Origin: JAFDBW01 sp963723355
Lineage (GTDB): Bacteria > Desulfobacterota > Desulfuromonadia > Desulfuromonadales > BM103
Assembly: GCA_963723355.1 (NCBI GenBank)
Contig: CAVRQQ010000022.1
Coordinates: 1 to 64,000, forward strand
Direction of reading: 5' to 3'
DNA length: 64,000 bases
Shown here: piece after piece, positions 10,424 to 19,854 of the stretch
Layout: each line of letters opens with the position of its first letter
Position numbering within the stretch: the first letter of the stretch is position 1
The notes under the pieces: generated by a model
Told to the model about the DNA's origin: nothing
What the model saw: the letters and a program-made list of their open reading frames with translations, nothing else
Database searches by the model: none
Program-made: the position numbers and the translations under genes

Positions 10424-11623
10424 GTGTCTGATCTGCACGGAAAATTATCGGTAAGCGGCCTGGTTGCGTTGCTTCAGGACGTTGTGGAAACTAATTTTGT
10501 CACTGTGACGGTGGAGGGTGAAATTTCGAATTTCGCCGCACCGGCTTCAGGACACTGGTATTTCACGCTCAAGGACAGCCACGCCCAGCTGCGTGCGGTC
10601 ATGTTCCGTGGTCGCAATCGTCTGGTGAGATCTCCGCCACTGGATGGTGTCCAGGCTGTCTGCTCAGGCGCGGTGACGGTTTATGCAGCGCGCGGCGAGC
10701 TGCAGATGGTTGTCGACTCTCTGGTCGTAGGCGGCCAGGGCGATCTGCAGGTTGCCTTTGAAGCTCTCAAGGAAAGACTTGCAGAAGAGGGGCTGTTTTC
10801 TGCCGAACGCAAACGGGTGTTGCCGCCATTTCCCCGTTCCGTCGGCATAGTGACTTCAGCATCCGGCGCCGCGATCCAGGATATTTTCAACGTCATGCAG
10901 CGCCGTGCGCCCGACGTGCACCTGTTGCTGTGCCCGGTCAGGGTCCAGGGCGACGGTGCTGCGGAAGAAATTGCCGAGGCAGTCAGAAACCTGAATCGCT
11001 ATGGCAGTCTGGACGTCCTGATCGTCGGTCGGGGTGGCGGTTCAATGGAGGATCTCTGGGCATTCAATGAGGAAGTCGTCGCCCGCGCAATTGCCGACTC
11101 GGAGATCCCGGTGATTTCCGCTGTCGGTCACGAAACAGATTTTACGATTGCTGATTTTGTTGCTGACCTGCGAGCGCCGACACCGAGTGCCGCCGCTGAA
11201 CTGGTCGCCAGGAACCGGCAGGAGTTGGAGGCTCATCTCGACCACCTGCAGATCCGCCTGTCTTCTCGCATGGACCAGTCTCTTGGCCTGGTTGCAGAAC
11301 GCCTGGCAGGGCTGGAAGGCCGGCTTAAAATTTATGCCCGTGATTTTGCTGCCCTTCCGGATAAGATCATGGCGCTGGAAAATCGTCTCGTCATCGCAAT
11401 CAGGTCAAGGATGCGCCAGTACGAGGATGGTCTGGCCGTAGCCGCAGGCCGGCTCGACGCCCTTTCGCCGCTTCAGCAGCTTGATCGTGGTTTTGTGATC
11501 GCCAGCAGTGACCGGGATGGTGTCGGGCTGACGTCTACTGAGAACCTGAATGCGGGCGATTCCCTCTGGCTGCGCTTTTCCAGGGGGCGAGCTGCTGTTC
11601 GGGTGGAGGATGTTGAAAACTGA
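10424..11623 (+). CDS. xseA: Exodeoxyribonuclease VII large subunit
   Basis: Large subunit of exonuclease VII, which degrades single-stranded DNA with XseB. An N-terminal OB-fold (VTVEGEISNFAAPASGHWYFTLKD) is followed by the catalytic domain with SASGAAIQD, GRGGGSMEDLW and SAVGHETDFT, then a coiled-coil and a C-terminal RGFVI segment. GTG 10424 gives a normal N-terminus (SDLHGKLSVSGL); the ATG at 10406 would add six unusual residues. The protein is about 399 residues, at the short end of the family. It overlaps the next gene by a TGATG junction; xseB is two genes downstream. Confidence 0.95.
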   Translation: MSDLHGKLSVSGLVALLQDVVETNFVTVTVEGEISNFAAPASGHWYFTLKDSHAQLRAVMFRGRNRLVRSPPLDGVQAVCSGAVTVYAARGELQMVVDSLVVGGQGDLQVAFEALKERLAEEGLFSAERKRVLPPFPRSVGIVTSASGAAIQDIFNVMQRRAPDVHLLLCPVRVQGDGAAEEIAEAVRNLNRYGSLDVLIVGRGGGSMEDLWAFNEEVVARAIADSEIPVISAVGHETDFTIADFVADLRAPTPSAAAELVARNRQELEAHLDHLQIRLSSRMDQSLGLVAERLAGLEGRLKIYARDFAALPDKIMALENRLVIAIRSRMRQYEDGLAVAAGRLDALSPLQQLDRGFVIASSDRDGVGLTSTENLNAGDSLWLRFSRGRAAVRVEDVEN

Positions 11624-12459
11624 TGCGACTCCAGTTTATGCTGATTTTTTTATTCTTAACCTCTACACCGGCATGGTCAGAGCTGACACTGCACCCTGAA
11701 CAGGTCAATAATGGGGAAGTCACGGTACTTCGCTGGCAAGGAGAGCCCCTTTCCTTCGGCGTGGCCCGTTTCATGGACAACGTCATCTACCTTTATCCCG
11801 ACAGTGGCGGGGCCATTGCCCTGTTGCCGATCGGACTGGATGTTGCGGAGGCTGATTATCCGCTGCACGTTGCCCTGGTTGACCAACAGGGGCAGACCAG
11901 AGTGGCAGAACTGCAATTGCATGTCGGCCACAAGCAGCGCCCGGTTGAACACCTGACCTTGCCGCAGAACATGGTTACTCCGGACGCAGAAAGTCTTGCC
12001 CGAATCAACCGGGAGAGCAAACAGCTCAAAGAGCTTTTCACTTTGAGGTCGCCGCGGTTCTGGACGCACTTTGAACGACCGGTTGATGAAGAGGTCAGCA
12101 GCATTTTTGGCAAGCGCAGGTTGTTGAACGGCGAACCGAAGTCACCACACAGTGGAACCGACTTTCGTAGCCCGGCCGGCACTCCGATCCGTTCGTTGAG
12201 TAACGGGCGGGTCGTCCTGGTCGCCGACCTGTTTTATACGGGCAAGACCGTGGTCGTCGATCATGGCGAAGGGTTGTTCTCTGTTTACGCACATCTTTCA
12301 GAGGTTCTGGTTAATGAGGGTCACGAACTCCTGGTCGGAGATGTCCTTGGCAAGGTCGGCAGTACGGGCCGTTCCACAGGGGCGCACCTTCATCTCACGG
12401 TGAGGCTTCTGGAGGAACGGATTGACCCCCTTGCTCTGTTGGCGGCATTCGGCGAATAA
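11623..12459 (+). CDS. Periplasmic M23/LytM peptidase
   Basis: Secreted cell-wall endopeptidase candidate of 278 residues. It has a signal peptide (MLIFLFLTSTPAWS), an N-terminal beta-rich domain and a C-terminal M23 domain from about residue 150. In contrast to the EnvC-like protein at 5177, zinc ligands are kept: HSGTD and a late HLH (GAHLHLTV), with the conserved VVDHGEGLFSVYAHL core. It sits between xseA and xseB and overlaps xseA, an odd partner for DNA repair genes but common for operons in this group. Likely cleaves peptidoglycan cross-links; the exact bond is unknown. Confidence 0.9.
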   Translation: MRLQFMLIFLFLTSTPAWSELTLHPEQVNNGEVTVLRWQGEPLSFGVARFMDNVIYLYPDSGGAIALLPIGLDVAEADYPLHVALVDQQGQTRVAELQLHVGHKQRPVEHLTLPQNMVTPDAESLARINRESKQLKELFTLRSPRFWTHFERPVDEEVSSIFGKRRLLNGEPKSPHSGTDFRSPAGTPIRSLSNGRVVLVADLFYTGKTVVVDHGEGLFSVYAHLSEVLVNEGHELLVGDVLGKVGSTGRSTGAHLHLTVRLLEERIDPLALLAAFGE

Positions 12460-12535
12460 GTTTCTTGACACAACGTGAATAGCGTGGTGTTTTACACTGA
12501 TTCATTGAGTTCGAACGCACTTGAAAGGAGTCAGA

Positions 12536-12776
12536 ATGTCGGAAGATACGACATTTGAACAGGCGCTGAAAAGCCTTGAAGAAGCCGTTGCCAAGCTTGA
12601 GAAAGGACAGATGCCACTCGATGAAGCCCTTGATTGTTTCGAAGTCGGGAGTGCAAAGTGCCAACCTGTGCCGGAGAAAACTTCGGGTGGTTGAAAGTCG
12701 CATTGAAATCCTGACCAAAGGTCCTGACGGCGAATTGCTGACAGAGGCCTTCTCTGGCAGAGACGATCAGGACTGA
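12536..12776 (+). CDS. xseB: Exodeoxyribonuclease VII small subunit (one frameshift)
   Basis: Small helical subunit of exonuclease VII, about 80 residues. ATG 12536 follows GAAAGGAG. The start MSEDTTFEQALKSLEEAV and the heptad pattern LEKGQMPLDEAL are typical. Near 12646 the GGGAG appears to carry an extra G: the first frame turns into unrelated sequence and the other continues with CRRKLRVVESRIEILT to the stop at 12774-12776, nine bases before the isoprenoid synthase gene. A TTGACA lies at 12465-12470 but no convincing -10 follows at standard distance. Confidence 0.88.
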
Positions 12777-12784
12777 ACCTTTTC

Positions 12785-13675
12785 ATGAACATCAAGGATT
12801 ACCTGCAAAATCGCTCTGCTCTTGTAGACCGGGCACTGGAGCGCTGGATGCCGGGTGAGGACGTTTTACCTCGTGCCCTGCATCAGGCCATGCGTTATTC
12901 GGTTTTCGCCGGAGGCAAGCGCCTGCGCCCGATCTTGATGATCGCCGCTTGTGAGTCGCTTGGCGGACATGCCGGACAGGTGCTGCATGCCGCCTGTGCG
13001 ATGGAGATGATCCATACCTATTCACTGATCCACGATGACCTGCCGGCAATGGATGATGACGACTTCCGTCGTGGTCGTCCGACTAATCACAAGGTGTATG
13101 GCGAGGCGACCGCGATCCTCGCCGGGGACGCCTTGTTGACGGAAGCTTTCCGTATCCTTGCCGATGCCGAGGCCAACCGGTCAGTACCGCCAGCCACGGT
13201 CATTAAGGTGATCGAGCTCGTGGCGCGCTATGCAGGCTCCCAGGGCATGGTCGGCGGACAGGTCGTCGATATGGAGTCTGAGGGGAAAGAGATTGACTTC
13301 CCGACCCTTGAATATATCCATACGCATAAAACCGGTGGACTGATCCTGGCTTCTGTGCAGGTCGGGGCTCTGCTGGGCGGCGCCGATGATTCGCAAGTTG
13401 CAGCGATAAAAAGGTTCGGCGGTGCTGCCGGATTGGCTTTTCAGATCGCAGATGATATTCTGGATGTCGTCGGCGACCAGCAGCATCTCGGCAAGAATGT
13501 CGGCAGCGACCAGGCCCGGGGCAAGGCGACTTATCCGGCGCAGCTCGGTCTTGAAGAGGCACGGCAGCGGGCTGACGAACTATGTGAAATTGCCGTGTCT
13601 GCCCTTGCCCCGTTGGGCAAGTCTGCGGAAATATTGCAGGAGCTGGCCCGCTATATTGTCAATCGAGACAGCTGA
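12785..13675 (+). CDS. ispA: Farnesyl/geranylgeranyl diphosphate synthase
   Basis: Short-chain trans-prenyltransferase joining isopentenyl diphosphate to allylic diphosphates, 296 residues, cytosolic. The first aspartate-rich motif with its insertion reads DDLPAMDDDDFRRGRPT (about residue 80) and the second reads FQIADDILD; the GGKRLRP substrate-binding motif is present near the N-terminus. The two extra residues in the first motif indicate a bacterial type II FPP or GGPP synthase. It lies between xseB and dxs, an arrangement widespread in bacteria that joins early isoprenoid steps. Product chain length cannot be told from sequence. Confidence 0.92.
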   Translation: MNIKDYLQNRSALVDRALERWMPGEDVLPRALHQAMRYSVFAGGKRLRPILMIAACESLGGHAGQVLHAACAMEMIHTYSLIHDDLPAMDDDDFRRGRPTNHKVYGEATAILAGDALLTEAFRILADAEANRSVPPATVIKVIELVARYAGSQGMVGGQVVDMESEGKEIDFPTLEYIHTHKTGGLILASVQVGALLGGADDSQVAAIKRFGGAAGLAFQIADDILDVVGDQQHLGKNVGSDQARGKATYPAQLGLEEARQRADELCEIAVSALAPLGKSAEILQELARYIVNRDS

Positions 13676-13684
13676 AATATATAA

Positions 13685-15565
13685 GTGACCAATATGACAG
13701 ATATACTGAAGCTTGAACATCCCATTGCTGCTCTCAAGGAGCTTCCGGCCGCGGAACTTCCGCAAGTGGCAGAAGAGTTGCGTGATGTGATTGTGCGGAC
13801 TGTTGCGGCAAACGGAGGACACCTGGCCAGTTCACTGGGGGTCGTCGAGCTGACCATCGCACTGCATCGGGTTTTCGACTCACCAACCGACAAGATCGTC
13901 TGGGATGTCGGGCACCAGGCGTACGCACACAAGCTTTTGACCGGACGCTATGAACGGTTCCATACCTTGCGGCAACTGGACGGTCTCAGCGGCTTTCCCA
14001 AGCGTGCAGAGAGCCCTCATGACTGCTTTGATGTCGGTCACTCCAGTACCTCGATCGCCGCCGCGCTAGGCATCGCAACAGCCCGGGATGCCAGGCATGG
14101 TAAAGAGCGGGTCGTCGCAGTGATCGGAGACGGTTCCCTTACTGCCGGACTGGCTTTCGAGTCCCTCAACCAGGCCGGTCATTTAAAAAAAGACCTGCTC
14201 GTCATTCTCAATGATAACGAGATGTCTATTTCGCCCAATGTTGGCGCGCTTTCGTCATTTTTCAGCCGTCAACTGACGTCCGATTTTTTTGTCCGGTTAA
14301 AGCGTGAAACAGAACATTTTCTCGACAGCGTTCCGAAAGTCGGCAAGGACCTCAGACGGCTGGCGAAAAAGGCCGAAGAGGCTGTCAAGGGGTTCCTGAC
14401 CCCCGGTATGCTGTTCGAAGCGTTTGATTTTGACTATGTCGGTCCGATCGACGGCCACAAGCTTGATGAACTGATTCAGACTCTGGAAAACATAACTCAC
14501 ATGGATGGCCCTATCCTGATGCATGTGGTCACCAAAAAAGGCAAAGGGTATGCTCCCGCCGAGGAAAATCCGCATATTTATCATGGCGTCGGTCCGTTTG
14601 ATCTGGAAACCGGCGAGGTGAAAAAGAGCAGCGGCCCACCCAGCTATACTGCGGTGTTCGGTAGTCTCCTGGCTGAAATGGCGGAGCAGGATGACCGGAT
14701 CGTCGCGATCACTGCCGCCATGCTCGAAGGGACCGGGTTGAAAGCCTTCGCCGAACAATATCCGGAACGCTTTTTCGACGTTGGCATTGCCGAGCAACAT
14801 GCGGTAACCTTTGCCGCCGGCATGGCCACTCGCGGACTAAAGCCCTTTGTCGCAATTTATTCGACTTTTTTACAACGAGCCTATGACAGCGTCCTGCACG
14901 ATGTCTGTCTGCAAAAGCTGCCTGTCACTTTTGCCCTCGATCGTGGCGGCCTTGTCGGAGCCGACGGACCCACCCACCATGGCGTGTTTGATTATTCCTA
15001 CCTGCGACCCATACCGAACCTGGTGTTCATGGTCCCGCGTAATGAGAACCAGCTGCGTCACGCGGTGGCCACGGCACTGGATTTTGATGGTCCCTTTGCT
15101 TTTCGGTATCCCCGTGGTGCGGGAACAGGTGTGGTAGAGGAACCGGCGTCTGCTCTGGCGATCGGCAAAGGCGATAAACTTCGCGACGGCAATGACTGCG
15201 TGATTTTTGCCCTTGGCACCCAGGCCCCGGAGGCAATGGCCGCGGCAGAACTTCTCGAAACGGAAGGTGTCAATGTCGCAGTCGTCGACCCGGTGTTCCT
15301 TAAACCGCTGGACAGGGAACTGCTGGTTGCAGAAGCGACGAGAACCGGTTGCGTAGTGACTGCTGAGGAGAACGTGCTCAGGGGAGGCTTCGGTTCGGCC
15401 GTGTTGGAACTCTTCTGCGATGAGGGAGTCCACGTGCCAGTAAGGCGCGTTGGTCTGCCGGATAAATTCGTTGAGCAGGGCAGCCAGGCCGAGCTGAGGG
15501 AACGTTACGGCCTGAATGCCGACGGGATTGCTGCCAAGGTCAGAGAAGCATTGGCTGATAAATAG
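13685..15565 (+). CDS. dxs: 1-deoxy-D-xylulose-5-phosphate synthase
   Basis: Thiamine diphosphate enzyme that makes 1-deoxyxylulose 5-phosphate from pyruvate and glyceraldehyde 3-phosphate, the entry step of the MEP pathway. At 626 residues it is of normal length and unbroken. Visible are the N-terminal WDVGHQAYAHKLLTGR, the ThDP motif GDGSLTAGLAFESLN followed by LNDNEMSISPN, the pyrimidine-domain EQHAVTFAAGMA and the C-terminal transketolase domain. GTG 13685 or ATG 13694 could start it; neither has a clear ribosome site. Downstream comes a perfect terminator hairpin. Confidence 0.97.
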   Translation: MTNMTDILKLEHPIAALKELPAAELPQVAEELRDVIVRTVAANGGHLASSLGVVELTIALHRVFDSPTDKIVWDVGHQAYAHKLLTGRYERFHTLRQLDGLSGFPKRAESPHDCFDVGHSSTSIAAALGIATARDARHGKERVVAVIGDGSLTAGLAFESLNQAGHLKKDLLVILNDNEMSISPNVGALSSFFSRQLTSDFFVRLKRETEHFLDSVPKVGKDLRRLAKKAEEAVKGFLTPGMLFEAFDFDYVGPIDGHKLDELIQTLENITHMDGPILMHVVTKKGKGYAPAEENPHIYHGVGPFDLETGEVKKSSGPPSYTAVFGSLLAEMAEQDDRIVAITAAMLEGTGLKAFAEQYPERFFDVGIAEQHAVTFAAGMATRGLKPFVAIYSTFLQRAYDSVLHDVCLQKLPVTFALDRGGLVGADGPTHHGVFDYSYLRPIPNLVFMVPRNENQLRHAVATALDFDGPFAFRYPRGAGTGVVEEPASALAIGKGDKLRDGNDCVIFALGTQAPEAMAAAELLETEGVNVAVVDPVFLKPLDRELLVAEATRTGCVVTAEENVLRGGFGSAVLELFCDEGVHVPVRRVGLPDKFVEQGSQAELRERYGLNADGIAAKVREALADK

Positions 15566-15589
15566 GAACCGTAACGAATGAAACCGAAA

Positions 15590-15620
15590 GGGGGACAGAA
15601 ATTTCTGTCCCCCGTTTATT
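15590..15620 (+). terminator. Rho-independent terminator after dxs
   Basis: Perfect 12-bp inverted repeat: GGGGGACAGAAA at 15590-15601 meets TTTCTGTCCCCC at 15602-15613, followed by a T-rich run. The arms meet without a loop, so in practice the central AAATTT forms the turn. It could also end the convergent gene at 15636. Confidence 0.8.
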
Positions 15621-15635
15621 TTTGGCACGTCATGC

Positions 15636-15983
15636 TCAGTCTAACTCGATCACCCGATATACCGTCTTGCCATAACGCTCCTCTGGTTTAAGGTAGAGGT
15701 CGTAATGGCATATGTAATAGTCCCCAACCGTCCCACGACTGGCAGGTGTACAGTCTTCGGGCAGGACGCCGATGAGCATCCCCGGTTCGATGAAATCCTT
15801 GACATTGGCCGGCGTACGGAAGATTTCCTGTGTGGAATCACCTGTGTGAGGATAAATGATGCCGCCTTTGCTGTACAGAAAGTCGGGGAGTCCTTCAGCA
15901 TGGGCGGCAGGTGCAATCGAACTGACGAGGAGGCCTAAAACTGCAATCATGAACATTGTGCAGATAATAAAGCTGATTCTCAT
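15636..15983 (-). CDS. Small secreted protein of unknown function
   Basis: About 115 residues. The start at 15983 (MRISF) is spaced six bases from AAGGAG, better than the in-frame ATG six bases upstream. A signal peptide (IICTMFMIAVLGLLVSS, then APAAHA) points to the periplasm. The mature part holds two cysteines (EDC, YIC) that could form a disulfide, and a C-terminal YGKTVYRVIELD. I do not recognise a family. It is the last gene on the minus strand before dxs, with its end close to the dxs terminator. Confidence 0.7.
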   Translation of the reverse strand: MRISFIICTMFMIAVLGLLVSSIAPAAHAEGLPDFLYSKGGIIYPHTGDSTQEIFRTPANVKDFIEPGMLIGVLPEDCTPASRGTVGDYYICHYDLYLKPEERYGKTVYRVIELD

Positions 15984-16103
15984 GAACATCTCCTTGATCA
16001 ACTATCGGAAAAAGATGGCTTTCACTGTTGCATACTTCCAAGTGTTCCGTCTAATTGTCTCAGAACGAATATTGAGCCGCGAGATTTCATGAGAGCCGGG
16101 AAC

Positions 16104-16742
16104 TCATTGAGTGCTGGAAATGAAGTCCCACAAGTGATCCCGGGTCTTTTCGTCCAACCCCACGAATTTTACGCCCAGGATGACGTTGTCCTGTTGCTCA
16201 TCCTTGTGACGTTTGCCGATCCAGGCAACTCTCGCAGACATGATTACAGGCTCTGCAATATTCGGCAGGGCTATAAGCAATTTAAGCATTGAACCGTGCA
16301 TTGGAAACTTGTCAAGCCCCAAATATTTGACCGCGGCGCCTTTGGTGCTTAAGTTCAGCAGACGCCCTTTGCCCGTCTTGCCGGACAATTCGATATCCAA
16401 AGGGAAATCCTTGGCAATTTGCAGCCGGAAGTTCTCTCTCGCAGCGGCCAATAATTCCTGAAGGGTGTTGTAGAGCTGGTCCAGACTTTTTTGCGCTTCA
16501 GTCGACGAGCGGCCACTGTTCCGGATCAGGATCTTCTCTCTTTCAATGTCTTTTAAAAGGGCTCGGTAATGGAGAACGCGAGCGAGTAGATCGTCGCGAT
16601 GCATTTTAAAGCCCCTGGTCGTGACAAACACATCCTTGACGGTGACATCTTCATGACACTGATCACACGTGATACTGCCGATCTCAATGAGAAAAGGGGA
16701 TCTGATGATGGCTGCACATTCCGGGCACTTCATCTGCAGCAT
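16104..16742 (-). CDS. Zinc-ribbon, coiled-coil and PilZ-domain protein
   Basis: A 212-residue cytoplasmic protein. Two CxxC pairs at the N-terminus (CPEC, CDQC) form a zinc ribbon, then a coiled coil (about residues 50-100), then a PilZ-like domain with NLSTKGAAVKYLG and a late GVKFVGLDE. PilZ domains bind cyclic di-GMP; the NxSxxG part of the binding motif is present, but the leading RxxxR is not obvious, so ligand binding is uncertain. The start at 16742 sits behind AAAGGA. It lies downstream of the degenerate receiver-GAF gene on the same strand. Confidence 0.75.
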   Translation of the reverse strand: MLQMKCPECAAIIRSPFLIEIGSITCDQCHEDVTVKDVFVTTRGFKMHRDDLLARVLHYRALLKDIEREKILIRNSGRSSTEAQKSLDQLYNTLQELLAAARENFRLQIAKDFPLDIELSGKTGKGRLLNLSTKGAAVKYLGLDKFPMHGSMLKLLIALPNIAEPVIMSARVAWIGKRHKDEQQDNVILGVKFVGLDEKTRDHLWDFISSTQ

Positions 16743-16823
16743 GAGCGGTTTCCTTTCTCAGCATGATGAATCAGTCCCGTTTTGCATGATTTCTTTGCTG
16801 AAAAAACGAGCACTCTGCGTGCA

Positions 16824-17807
16824 TTACTGATTTTGGGCGACTTTTCCCTGTCGCTTGAGTTGGTGAATGATCCCGGCTTTTTCCAGAGTGATGGCGGCGT
16901 GATGCGCCAATTGAACCAGAAATTGCAGGTTTTGGCCGGTAAACGGAGTACCCTGCGCATGCCCGAACAGGATCATGACGCCGATGGCCCGGTCGCGATG
17001 ATACAACGGAACGGCCATAAGACCCGGGTCGGCAACCAGGTGTTGCTCCTCCTCGTTGACCCGGTCCATCATGTAAGCGGGCAGTGCATCGGAAACAACC
17101 ATCGGACTGCCACTGTGCGCGATATCAAGCAGGAGGCCTTCGGAGAGCTTGTCGGCATACTTCTGCACGAACTCTTCTGCAACGCCACGACTCATCTTGA
17201 TGCCGAACGGGCTCTGACCGGGGCCGCAAATCAGTGCCAGAAGCCCTTTTCGGGCGTGCAGGGCACCCAGTGCGGAGTCGAGCAGTCGGCTCAGCAGCTC
17301 CGATACCTCCATCGCTGAATTGATCTTTTCGATCGCCTCACTGAGCGCAGTCATCATGGCAAGCGACCGTTCCATTTCCTGGTTGCGATGTGCCAGCTCA
17401 TTCATGAGCGATTGGTTCTGAATGCGTAAGTCGATCTGGGTGAAGGCTTTGTCTATGACATTGAACAGGATTTCTGAGGTATCGATCGGACGGACGATGA
17501 AATCAAATGCCCCGTGCCTCAAGGCCTGCAGGAGGTTGAAAGATGAGGCGTTGTGCGTGGTGAGGATCACCTCAGTTTCCGGATAATGTTTTTTTACCTC
17601 CTGGAGCAGGTAAAGTCCGCTGCGTGTCGACAACTCGGTCTCCGTGATAATCAGGTCCACCGGGCTTTCTTTCATCAGGTCAAGGGCCGCTTCCGATGTC
17701 TCGGCTTCAAGGACCGTATCATCACGCTCGAACAGCATCGCTTTGAGCTGCTGACGACGATCGGAAACATTGTCGACGATCAGAATGGAGTGGTTCCTGG
17801 TCAACAT
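16824..17807 (-). CDS. Degenerate receiver domain fused to a GAF domain
   Basis: Cytoplasmic signalling protein of 327 residues without an obvious enzymatic output. Residues 1-120 form a response-regulator receiver fold, but the phospho-acceptor position reads TET with Glu56 instead of Asp, and the conserved KP is RP (VRPID). Residues 160-315 form a GAF domain. An acidic D12 remains. The Glu may mimic a phosphorylated state. The gene lies between resB and the PilZ protein on the same strand; a role in sensing redox or ligand state near cytochrome maturation is only inference. Confidence 0.8.
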   Translation of the reverse strand: MLTRNHSILIVDNVSDRRQQLKAMLFERDDTVLEAETSEAALDLMKESPVDLIITETELSTRSGLYLLQEVKKHYPETEVILTTHNASSFNLLQALRHGAFDFIVRPIDTSEILFNVIDKAFTQIDLRIQNQSLMNELAHRNQEMERSLAMMTALSEAIEKINSAMEVSELLSRLLDSALGALHARKGLLALICGPGQSPFGIKMSRGVAEEFVQKYADKLSEGLLLDIAHSGSPMVVSDALPAYMMDRVNEEEQHLVADPGLMAVPLYHRDRAIGVMILFGHAQGTPFTGQNLQFLVQLAHHAAITLEKAGIIHQLKRQGKVAQNQ

Positions 17808-17907
17808 CTTGACCCCCCTAAGTGGTTACAATAAAAACTGTTCAGCATGTTTCCTGACCTTCCTGAATAATAACCAACGAAGTCTGTTGTGACAAGCGGT
17901 AAAGACT

Positions 17908-18981
17908 TTATATCTCAGGACGGTCGCCGATCGTCCGCTTTCGGTAAAATGAGAAGAAGGCGAAGATGACACCGACAGTTATACAAAAACCTCCGGTCAG
18001 GGCCATCTTGTCACCCGGGTCGTGGTTGATTGTCAGCAGGCTGAAAGTCGTCAGGACGGGTTCCACAGGTCTCAGGTAGATGCCGGCTCTTACCATCCCC
18101 TCGGGTAGCTGCCGACGCAGGAAATACCAGCCCTGCCAGATCGTCCCGGAAGGACCAAGGAGTGATATCTGCAGTGCCGGGTTGTTGAGACGACTGTCGA
18201 TCTCCATGACCCGGCCTTGTCTGTCCCGGCGGGCATCGGCGATGAATCTGTGAACCACAAGCGTGAGATCGGAGGATATCGGCAGGTGGCTGCCCGATGC
18301 GAGATCGACAAAGCCGGTGCCCGGTAGATGAAAACGGAACCCCTGTATGTCCTGGCCGTAAGAAGAGGGCAGAATGACCAGACCGTCATAAATCAGCGGA
18401 TGATTGATACGGACGGTTTTTTGCACGACTTGTCGGCCATTTTTCCAGAGCACCAGTTTGTTGATCATGTCCAGGGGACGGCCTCCCGGGTCGATTTGCG
18501 GGGTGAACTCCTCAAGTTGCAAGAGATATCCGGGCATGTTCGGGATCGACATGCGATCACCGGGGGCAAGCCGGTGCGGTCCGGAACGGAATCCGCTGAG
18601 ATTGCCCCACATGTATGCAACGGTCAACAGGACGAAGCCCGTATGGACCAGGTATTCACCGGTTTTTCGCCAACGGACCCTGATCCTGGTGAGCCAGTCG
18701 ATCAGGCAGCACAGGGTGTTCAGGGCGAACAACAGTACGCACAAGCCGCTCAAAGGCACCCAAAATACCACTAAGGGTGCGCGTGACCAGGCTTCTGGCA
18801 GCCAGCGGCCCATGATCTCCTGTTCCATGCCGGTAAAGATGGCCGGGTTGTAATGCATGACCAGGGAGCCGCCCATGATCAGCAGGGTTGCCGCTGAAGC
18901 CAGGGCAATTGCCAGTTTCAATGAGCAACCGAGAGCCCAGAGTTTCATCAGAAATGGGTTTGGCCATTTACCCGATGCCAT
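17908..18981 (-). CDS. resB: System II cytochrome c biogenesis protein ResB (Ccs1)
   Basis: ResB-family membrane protein of 357 residues, part of the heme-delivery and apocytochrome complex of system II cytochrome c maturation. It has N-terminal membrane segments (residues 20-130), a large periplasmic domain with FRFHLPGTG, and a last membrane helix near the C-terminus (FCITVGVIFAFFSFY). It starts three bases after ccsA ends, so the two are translated together. This matches a lineage rich in multiheme cytochromes, several of which are encoded here. Confidence 0.9.
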   Translation of the reverse strand: MASGKWPNPFLMKLWALGCSLKLAIALASAATLLIMGGSLVMHYNPAIFTGMEQEIMGRWLPEAWSRAPLVVFWVPLSGLCVLLFALNTLCCLIDWLTRIRVRWRKTGEYLVHTGFVLLTVAYMWGNLSGFRSGPHRLAPGDRMSIPNMPGYLLQLEEFTPQIDPGGRPLDMINKLVLWKNGRQVVQKTVRINHPLIYDGLVILPSSYGQDIQGFRFHLPGTGFVDLASGSHLPISSDLTLVVHRFIADARRDRQGRVMEIDSRLNNPALQISLLGPSGTIWQGWYFLRRQLPEGMVRAGIYLRPVEPVLTTFSLLTINHDPGDKMALTGGFCITVGVIFAFFSFYRKRTIGDRPEI

Positions 18982-18984
18982 CGT

Positions 18985-19776
18985 TTACTCCAGGGGGTGG
19001 TTGCTCTCGAGCAGCAAACCGATACCGAGGTAGGTGAATAGGACAACGCCAAAGCCGGCAATCGACAGCCAGGCATAAACTCCACCTTGCCAGCGGCGGA
19101 TAAACTTGGCGTGGCACATGCCGGCATAAAACATCCAGACCAGGACTGACCAGACGCTTTTGATGTTCCAACTGAACCAGTGCCCCCAGGCAATATGCGC
19201 CCAGATGCTACCGGCGACCATGCAGAGAGTGAAGAGACCGAAGCCGAGAAAAATTGCCTCTTCATTGATCTTTCTCAGTGTCGGCAGGTCGGGTAGCAAC
19301 TGGGTGTTCAGGCGCGCCTGGCAGAGATACAGGACGCCGATCGAAAACGCCATGGCAAAAAAAGCATAACCGACAAAGGAAAAGATGATGTGCAGGCTGA
19401 ACAGGGGGGTGTCGAGGGCCGGAATCAATAAAGAGACTGCGGTATCTCTTGGCAGTGCGCCACCAAGCAGGACCAGATTGAGCAGCATGACAAACAGACC
19501 GGTGGCGCGAACCCGGTAGCGCAGCTCGAAGTATAGATAGATCAGCGCCAGTGCCCAGCTGAAAAAGAACAGCGTGGCAAAGAGGTTGGTGACCGGCAGG
19601 TAGCCAGCTGCCCACCAGCGATGACCCAGCAGGGCAGTCTGTAAAATAACTCCGGCAAAGATCAGGACGAGTGATGCCTTGGCAACAAACGAGCGTCTCC
19701 AGATGATATGCAGGAGGTAGCCGGATGTCGCCATCAGGTAAATTGCGAATAACAGATATAGGAGCGTTTTTGACAT
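18985..19776 (-). CDS. ccsA: Cytochrome c assembly protein CcsA (ResC)
   Basis: Multi-spanning heme-handling protein of system II, about 263 residues and eight predicted membrane segments. The tryptophan-rich WWD-type motif reads AWGHWFSWNIKSVWS, as in CcsA/CcmC heme handlers, and histidines near membrane ends could ligate heme. ATG 19776 is preferred over the TTG two codons earlier. It is the first gene of a minus-strand group (ccsA, resB, receiver-GAF, PilZ). Its promoter region faces the biotin operon. Confidence 0.9.
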   Translation of the reverse strand: MSKTLLYLLFAIYLMATSGYLLHIIWRRSFVAKASLVLIFAGVILQTALLGHRWWAAGYLPVTNLFATLFFFSWALALIYLYFELRYRVRATGLFVMLLNLVLLGGALPRDTAVSLLIPALDTPLFSLHIIFSFVGYAFFAMAFSIGVLYLCQARLNTQLLPDLPTLRKINEEAIFLGFGLFTLCMVAGSIWAHIAWGHWFSWNIKSVWSVLVWMFYAGMCHAKFIRRWQGGVYAWLSIAGFGVVLFTYLGIGLLLESNHPLE

Positions 19777-19854
19777 GGCCAATACAGCTTGACGGGTTCT
19801 TTTATTCTGACAGGAAAGCTAACATTTTCAGGCGATTAACCCAAGTGAAAAGCA

